Origin: Proteiniphilum sp. UBA4977
Lineage (GTDB): Bacteria > Bacteroidota > Bacteroidia > Bacteroidales > Dysgonomonadaceae
DNA length: 29,633 nucleotides
Direction: 5' to 3'
NCBI GenBank assembly: GCA_002398565.1
Contig: DGZP01000126.1
Location: 33,034 to 62,666, forward strand
Shown: positions 25,801 to 29,633 of the stretch, piece after piece
Layout: the number at the start of each line of letters is the position of its first letter
Position numbering within the stretch: position 1 is the stretch's first letter
Translations under genes and position numbers: made by a program
Notes under the pieces: generated by a model
The model's database searches: none
Told to the model about the DNA's origin: nothing
What the model saw: only the letters and a program-made list of their open reading frames with translations

Positions 25801-26075
25801 GTTTCGTTCTCTGCATTTATAGAGACCACCCGTTCAGTATCCAGTGTATCTCTGTTATACAAGAATATATACTCACTGCTTTTCTCTATATCTGTGAAAA
25901 CTTCCCTAATCGTCTTGTTCTTTAACTTCAGGCTAAGCGTCGTGACCTGTGAATAGCTATTATTGGCGTAGCTGATACTAATTCCTATGACAAGGAATAT
26001 TACAATTAGCTTCATAATTCTAAGAGTTTTTCGAGTATTAGCATCTTTTATGGGAATACTTACATTTTTTGTCAT
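22833..26075 (-). CDS. STN-domain SusC/RagA TonB-dependent transporter-transducer (pair C)
   Basis: This 1080-residue protein both imports and signals. After a signal peptide (about 1-43, with a long polar start; Met21 is another possible start) comes an STN (secretin/TonB N-terminal) domain at about 44-119 (LKNKTIREVFTDIE, YIFLYNRD, NEVLDKLFEG, QVYISK). A carboxypeptidase-D regulatory-like domain follows (136-205), then the TonB box EEVIVVGYG (213-221), the plug with LIIIDGVIGAD and GGAAAIYGTRGSSGVIIV, and the barrel ending FTLGVNLTF. The STN domain is the part that touches a FecR-type anti-sigma factor in the periplasm. The FecR and sigma genes lie just upstream on the same strand, so ligand binding probably induces this locus. 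The spacing to FecR is 238 bases, room for a sigma-dependent promoter. Confidence 0.95.
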   Translation of the reverse strand: MTKNVSIPIKDANTRKTLRIMKLIVIFLVIGISISYANNSYSQVTTLSLKLKNKTIREVFTDIEKSSEYIFLYNRDTLDTERVVSINAENETINEVLDKLFEGTNNIYKVSGRQVYISKEPEQNIFKREPQQLRNQITGKVTDEDGAPVIGANVIEKGTTNGTVTDMNGNFSLAVDENSSLQISYIGYLSQNIQIARRSKIDVTLLEDLKGLEEVIVVGYGSIEKNKITSAITNIKPKDFNKGNINNPAQLLQGKVSGLSIVSPQGNPNGTYHIRMRGLSTIGANTEPLIIIDGVIGADISSVDPVDIASIDVLKDGGAAAIYGTRGSSGVIIVTTKTGVKDRTSVSYNGYISSENMDRSLPVMSRSEYLEHGGTDYGSSTNWMNEITRTAFSHVHSLSLSGGTQKTSYMGSINYRNMEGIVPKTGYNQLGGRLNLNQRLLDNRLIIGLNLALLNKDANVGFDDVFRSAIVMPPTAPVYGEGDDYDMYGAYFQNRAHELFNPVAIINQNQNIRKTSRATYNIQGDLKVTGDITTSIRYAHNNENITNSQYISKYSLYGSGIDRGGLASQSNYSNKNDLFELTGNYLKSIDLININALAGYSYQDFTSEYFYLQAGNFLTDKFSFNNLAAARDFADGKAKAESNKESNKLIAFFGRINLSADNTYFLMASLRREGSSRFGEGNKWGNFVGLSTGVDINRILNIPFTDQLKLRGSYGLTGALPAQSYLSKQIYGPGNNLEYYLYKDQFTPVYLPQSNPNPDLKWETKSEIDFGVDFSMFNSRLTGSIDYYNRKTSDALITLNVPVPPNLFPTSVLNAGELQNRGFEIGMTYDVVRTNNFSWSTSLTHSTNSSKIISLSMGDIQYGIREVGGLPAPLTGNVVRVQEGKPLGQMIGWIYEGVKSDGSYNLKDIDDNGVINERDVDVIGRGLPKGEFGFGNTLTYRNFDLNFFFRGVYGHDLVNLHRTMFEQVSRISTYNLIKTNYFQPEYKGPVAYNSHYVENASFIKLDNLSLGYNFKLSSQSIISQARLYITGQNLFYITDYSGVDPEPRYSYEGNVLAPGIEPLNSWVTTRTFTLGVNLTF

Positions 26076-26313
26076 ATATTTGTCATGATTTTAAAGGGTT
26101 GAACTTTTATTGTTTTACTTTTGAAATCTCGGATCGGATGGTGTTTGGCGATGTCGTCCGATCTCTTTTTTGTTATCCGGTATCTTCCATTGTTGTTTTT
26201 TTTAGTGTTTTTGTAATTGGATTAATTCTCTCTCATTTTACCATTATCCGTTTTGGTAAATTTATTTGTACCACTACTTTAGTGGTGGTAACATGGAAAG
26301 GCGTATTATTTTC
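26076..26313. promoter_or_regulatory. FecR-SusC spacer with inverted repeats, likely ECF-dependent promoter region
   Basis: This 238-base spacer precedes the STN-SusC gene. It contains GATCGGA..TCCGATC (7-base arms around 26133-26164, followed by T residues on the plus strand) and a compact palindrome TACCACTACTTTAGTGGTGGTA (two overlapping symmetric readings, 26269-26290) just after the FecR stop. No housekeeping -7 box is seen, which would fit a promoter read by the neighbouring ECF sigma factor. The promoter assignment is inference. Confidence 0.35.
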
Positions 26314-27489
26314 CTATTTTGTCCTCACCTTAAATATCCCGTTCTCGTATTCGGTCTCTATCGGGAAAGAGAAAGTAAGCCCATTAAGTACTTCTCTCAA
26401 GTCGTTCTTTAAGTCTATTTTTCCAGAGCATCGCTGGTTGACGACGTTTTCATCATACATGATTTCTTCACCATAATAACGTGATAGCTTGGTCATCAAA
26501 ACATCAAGTCTCTCGTCTTCAGCGTAAAGAATCCCATGAATCCACGAGATATGTTTCTCGATATCCACTGTGGTTACCGATGCTTGTCCTTCTTTATAAT
26601 GATACATCTGCGAAGGAATCAATTTTGTTTTGGGTGTATCTTTATCCGTTATTACTTGCACTGCTCCAGAAACGAGTACCACCTGTATATCATGATCCTC
26701 TTCATAGGCTTGCACATTGAATTTTGTACCCAGTACCCGAATCTCTATATCACGTGTCTTCACCATAAATGGTTGATCGGCATCAGGCGTTACCTCCAAA
26801 AATGCTTCCCCGTTCACATATATTTCACGTCTGTTTCCCGTGAACCGGTTTGGATAAATTACTTCTGTACCCGAATTTACGTGTAAAGTTGATCCATCAG
26901 ACAACGTCAGCCGCGTTCGTTTTCCCTTGGGTATGATGAGTCGGCTATATCCTGACGCGTTTAAATCCGCCACTGATTTCCCAGTTACCCTGATACTGTC
27001 AGAATGATAAGAAATAGTGGGCTCTTTTTCTTCTATGCGAATGATCTCTTCGGAAGAAACCAATAGTTGAATGTCTTTTGAAATTGTGTCTTTTGAAAAC
27101 GAGGTGGCCTTCACGAACTCTAGTAATTCAGAAGGCTGCTCTTTGGAATGTTGATAGATTAAAGTGATCGCAAACAATAGTAGTAGAGAGGCAATGGCTG
27201 AAAACCATATATACAGGCTCCGCCGTTTTCTATGTTGCTGTACATGCTGATAAAAAATGGTATAATGGGATTCTATCACTTCGGGTGCAAGGGAATAATC
27301 ATTCAGACGGACTTGGGTGTTGTACAATAAAATGGCTTTCTCTATTGAAGGGGTTAGTTCAGGACTCATCTCCATCACATTTTTCCAATAGGTGTTATCA
27401 TTCTCCTCTTTAAAAAAATTCCACCTAAGGAAATCTTCATCTTTGAGAAAGTCGATAGCCCTGTATCCCTGATATTTATTCTTTCGCAT
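26314..27489 (-). CDS. FecR-family anti-sigma factor
   Basis: This 391-residue inner-membrane regulator holds the ECF sigma factor inactive until the STN-SusC signals. The cytoplasmic N-terminus spans about 1-90, with FLRWNFFKEENDNTYW as the sigma-binding type start. One transmembrane helix lies at about 92-112. The periplasmic FecR domain covers 184-280 (IPKGKRTRLTLSDGS, VNSGTEVIYP, VNGEAFLEV, VLGTKFNVQAY), and a C-terminal DUF4974-like domain lies at 318-388 (HGILYAEDERLDVLMTKL, YENGIFKV). That last domain is the part expected to meet the STN domain. The gene lies 96 bases after the sigma factor gene and upstream of the SusC it should sense. Confidence 0.95.
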   Translation of the reverse strand: MRKNKYQGYRAIDFLKDEDFLRWNFFKEENDNTYWKNVMEMSPELTPSIEKAILLYNTQVRLNDYSLAPEVIESHYTIFYQHVQQHRKRRSLYIWFSAIASLLLLFAITLIYQHSKEQPSELLEFVKATSFSKDTISKDIQLLVSSEEIIRIEEKEPTISYHSDSIRVTGKSVADLNASGYSRLIIPKGKRTRLTLSDGSTLHVNSGTEVIYPNRFTGNRREIYVNGEAFLEVTPDADQPFMVKTRDIEIRVLGTKFNVQAYEEDHDIQVVLVSGAVQVITDKDTPKTKLIPSQMYHYKEGQASVTTVDIEKHISWIHGILYAEDERLDVLMTKLSRYYGEEIMYDENVVNQRCSGKIDLKNDLREVLNGLTFSFPIETEYENGIFKVRTK

Positions 27490-27585
27490 ATATTATTCGC
27501 CCTATGGCCTGTTTCATAAGATACGAATATATATTTTTTTTGTGAGCATTTTTTATGAGGAAATTGACAATTTTTAAAGCATCAT

Positions 27586-28185
27586 TTACAACTGGCTGAA
27601 GATGAGTGCTATAAATATAAGTGAGGGGGCAGTGGTATTCTCTTTTCTGATTTTGTTTATTGCCTGCGATACGAGTTTTCGAATCGAAGTCTCGTTTTTT
27701 TCCATTATCTCTGAAATTTGGGCGTATTCCAGTTCCTGAATGTATCGTAAGTATACAACTTCTTTTTGCAGAGGGGACAGACTGTTCAGTAATTTTTCTA
27801 CTCTCCGTTGCACTATGGCTCTGTCTTCATCCTCGATAATCTCGTCTAGAATAGTGGTTTTAATAGAGAAATTATAAGCATTATCATGAATATTTATTGT
27901 ATTAGAGTAAGGTTTATGCTTAAAAAAATCGTATAATTTATTTTTTAGGGATTTCAGGAGAAAAAACTTAAAATGTGCTACGGACTTAAATCGAGGTTTG
28001 TTAAAAAATATTTTCAGAAATACATCCTGTATGGCATCCATTACACAATCATCTTCTCCACCCAGACTTCTCCCATAAGCATACATGTCGTTAATGAAAA
28101 ATCTGTAAAAAAAAGAGAAAGCTTCTTCATCTCCTTTTTGAAACTTTGCAAAAGTATTTGATAATTCTTCAGATGCCATGTTCAT
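27586..28185 (-). CDS. ECF-type RNA polymerase sigma factor (sigma-70 family)
   Basis: This is about 199 residues from the ATG at 28185. An upstream ATG at 28227 would add 14 residues unlike the family start, whereas MASEELSNTFAKFQKGDEEAF is a normal ECF beginning. Region 2 reads FFYRFFINDMYAYGRSL...VMDAIQDVFLKIF. Region 4 contains LSPLQKEVVYLRYIQELEYAQISE and a helix-turn-helix ending SIRKLVSQAINKIRKE. A short hydrophobic C-terminal tail (SLIFIALIFSQL) follows, as seen in other Bacteroidales ECF factors. With the next gene, FecR, it forms a surface-signalling pair that should activate the STN-SusC/SusD locus and possibly itself. Its promoter motif cannot be deduced from one site. Confidence 0.93.
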   Translation of the reverse strand: MNMASEELSNTFAKFQKGDEEAFSFFYRFFINDMYAYGRSLGGEDDCVMDAIQDVFLKIFFNKPRFKSVAHFKFFLLKSLKNKLYDFFKHKPYSNTINIHDNAYNFSIKTTILDEIIEDEDRAIVQRRVEKLLNSLSPLQKEVVYLRYIQELEYAQISEIMEKNETSIRKLVSQAINKIRKENTTAPSLIFIALIFSQL

Positions 28186-28671
28186 AAAAAATTGAAATTG
28201 GTAGAAATGGTGTAAGAATAGGATCATGCATAAACTGCATAAAACGTTGGGGAAATGTATTCCTCCCTATAAAACAGAGTGATTTATACGTGTCTGAAAC
28301 TCTTTAGTTTGAATTGTGGGTACTCATTTAAATTCTAAATATAGATATTTTTTTATACAACTAAAAATACTTCTGCTATATCTGCCCTCGATATACTTAC
28401 CCAAATATATTCCAGCCGACTAATTAATTTTTCTATCAGGCAATACGAAGAGAACGTTGATGGAGGATTTACCTAACATCCAAACTCATGCCTTGATATA
28501 AATATCGACAGTAAGTAAATGAATTAATAGAATTTATGTATTTTTTCAAAATAGAAAACGGGCTAATTGTTACAGCAAATTCAAAAGACATTATCCGCAC
28601 CGATACGGGATTTATATCCGTTGTTCCCGCTTATGTATATTTAAGTTCCCGGGTAACCTGAGCGATACTAT
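28186..28671. other. Spacer upstream of the sigma factor gene
   Basis: This AT-rich stretch of 486 bases separates the nucleotidyltransferase from the sigma factor. On the minus strand a perfect -7-like TATATTTG lies at 28402-28409, but no TTG -33 element stands at the usual distance, so the promoter call is weak. A near-palindrome ACGGGATTTATATCCGT lies at about 28606-28622. I see no convincing gene or clear terminator. Confidence 0.35.
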
Positions 28672-29397
28672 TTATAAAAACTTTTCCGCTTCTTTCAGGG
28701 TGTCTGTCTTGCCAGCGTCCATCATTCTCATCCCGGCAGGGGTATAACCTGTGATTGGATGAATTTTGCAGACAGACAGGTAAAAATCAATAATGGAGAA
28801 CTTATCTGGAAAATCCTGCATATAACCCAGGATGGGGGGGTGTAGTATATGGATTCCCGAGAATGCAAGTTTTTTATAACGGTCACTGTTGAGATCAGAG
28901 AAAGGTGATTTTATTTCTCCGGTGCTTTCGTTGATCCATCCTCTCAAATGGTCAGATTCATCGAAGAGGAGATAACGTGATGTCTGACGCTTACTACATA
29001 CCAGGGTGGCTTCTGATCCGGCTTCACGGTGATAGATCACGAGCCTGTGGAGATCAACATTGGACAAGATATCCACGTTGTGTACCAGGAACGGTTTATT
29101 GTCGTCGAAGAACCAGGATGCTTTTTTAATACCTCCGCCCGTATCGAGCAGCTTCTCCCGTTCGTCTGAAAATTCAATCCGGATATCAAAATGATTGTTT
29201 TCTTCCACAAAATCGATGATTTGCTGGCCAAAGTGATGGATGTTGATGATGATCTCATCGAAACCCGACTGTTTGAGCTTTTCTATAACGTGCTGCAGCA
29301 AGGGTTTTCCCCCCACCGATACCAGCGCTTTGGGGAGGGAATCGGTCAGAGGCTTTAGTCGTGTGCCGAGTCCCGCGGCGAAGATCATTGCTTTCAT
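28672..29397 (-). CDS. MurU-like sugar-1-phosphate nucleotidyltransferase
   Basis: This 241-residue cytoplasmic enzyme joins a nucleotide to a sugar 1-phosphate. The N-terminal signature is AAGLGTRLKPLTDSLPKAL (the family's G-x-G-T-R-x(7)-P-K nucleotide-binding loop), followed by GGKPLLQ. HNVDILSNVD holds the Asp expected to bind the metal. FSGIHILHP and the C-terminal PAGMRMMDAGKTDTL block fit single-domain members such as MurU (N-acetylmuramate-1-phosphate uridylyltransferase). The start at 29397 overlaps the upstream stop by ATGA. Longer frames from 29526 only read through that gene. The RapZ-C neighbour, often joined to an AmgK-like kinase in Bacteroidota, supports a role in muramic acid recycling. 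Mannose-1-phosphate guanylyltransferase is the main alternative. Confidence 0.82.
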   Translation of the reverse strand: MKAMIFAAGLGTRLKPLTDSLPKALVSVGGKPLLQHVIEKLKQSGFDEIIINIHHFGQQIIDFVEENNHFDIRIEFSDEREKLLDTGGGIKKASWFFDDNKPFLVHNVDILSNVDLHRLVIYHREAGSEATLVCSKRQTSRYLLFDESDHLRGWINESTGEIKSPFSDLNSDRYKKLAFSGIHILHPPILGYMQDFPDKFSIIDFYLSVCKIHPITGYTPAGMRMMDAGKTDTLKEAEKFL

Positions 29398-29633
29398 TGT
29401 TTTCTGAATTCCTGTTCCAGATTTTGTTCCCGGTGAATCAGCGATACTTTTATCCCGAATTTTTTTGAGATATGTTCCGCCACATGCTGGGCGGCATAAA
29501 CCGACCTGTGCTGGCCGCCGGTGCATCCGAAAGAGATCATCAGGTTGGTGAAGTTGCGTTCCATGTAACGCTTCACATGCTGATCGACCAGAGGATAGAT
29601 GGCATTCAGGAAGGTTACTATTTCCCCGTCGTC
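29394..29633 (-). CDS. RapZ C-terminal domain protein, 3' part only
   Basis: The frame runs in from the window edge and gives the last 79 residues. The motif FGCTGGQHRSVY is the signature of the RapZ C-terminal domain, preceded by LVDQHVKRY and followed by HREQ near the end. In Bacteroidota this domain is often fused to an aminoglycoside-phosphotransferase-like sugar kinase (AmgK type). Whether that kinase domain is present cannot be seen. The stop overlaps the start of the nucleotidyltransferase (ATGA), so the two are translationally coupled and probably work in one pathway. Confidence 0.85.
   Translation of the reverse strand, partial: DDGEIVTFLNAIYPLVDQHVKRYMERNFTNLMISFGCTGGQHRSVYAAQHVAEHISKKFGIKVSLIHREQNLEQEFRKQ

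Noticed and set aside
28402..28409. Perfect TAnnTTTG (-7 box) upstream of the sigma factor gene
   Set aside because: No -33 element at the expected distance, and such an 8-base AT-rich motif is likely by chance in this spacer; kept only as a note.
1..29633. Mobile element or phage origin of the DUF4855 and duplicated regions
   Set aside because: No transposase, integrase, tRNA-associated att site, or flanking inverted repeats were seen; duplication by recombination explains the repeats.

Overview
The window looks like a glycan-foraging region from a member of the Bacteroidota, probably order Bacteroidales. It holds three SusC/SusD pairs, several Bacteroidota-style lipoproteins, an ECF sigma factor/FecR pair beside a SusC with an N-terminal STN domain, short spacers inside gene sets and AT-rich spacers between them. 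The genus cannot be fixed from the sequence. Every gene I can support lies on the minus strand, so transcription runs from high to low coordinates. I see no tRNA, rRNA, CRISPR array, transposase or integrase.

Layout in the direction of transcription. (1) 29633-28672: the end of a RapZ-C-domain gene overlaps a MurU-like sugar-1-phosphate nucleotidyltransferase; this is housekeeping and probably serves cell-wall sugar recycling. (2) 28227-19327: ECF sigma factor, FecR anti-sigma factor, STN-SusC, SusD, then a clan GH-D (GH27-like) exported glycosidase with a C-terminal carbohydrate-binding module. This looks like a self-regulated polysaccharide utilisation locus. (3) 18951-16347: a Tat-exported Gfo/Idh/MocA oxidoreductase and a lipoprotein of the sugar phosphate isomerase/epimerase family. 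(4) 16005-5848: SusC, SusD, a discoidin-like surface lipoprotein, a terminator-like hairpin, then three consecutive DUF4855 paralogues, the last carrying a GH16-like module. (5) 5669-4831: a decayed second copy of module 3, with both genes reduced to fragments but its upstream non-coding DNA well preserved. (6) 4816-33: a further SusC/SusD pair whose downstream genes lie outside the window.

In the working model (inference), SusC/SusD complexes capture and import oligosaccharides. The exported glycosidases, the DUF4855 proteins and the oxidoreductase/isomerase pair would process them in the periplasm or at the cell surface. The least understood part is the DUF4855 triplet. Aligning the three proteins by eye gives eight conserved strand-like blocks, with conserved glutamates after blocks four and seven. 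That is the arrangement of a retaining (beta/alpha)8 glycosidase. The GH16-like module on the third protein has lost two of its three catalytic acids and is probably a binding module. The decayed duplicate upstream of the last SusC/SusD pair suggests module shuffling and possibly capture of a promoter.
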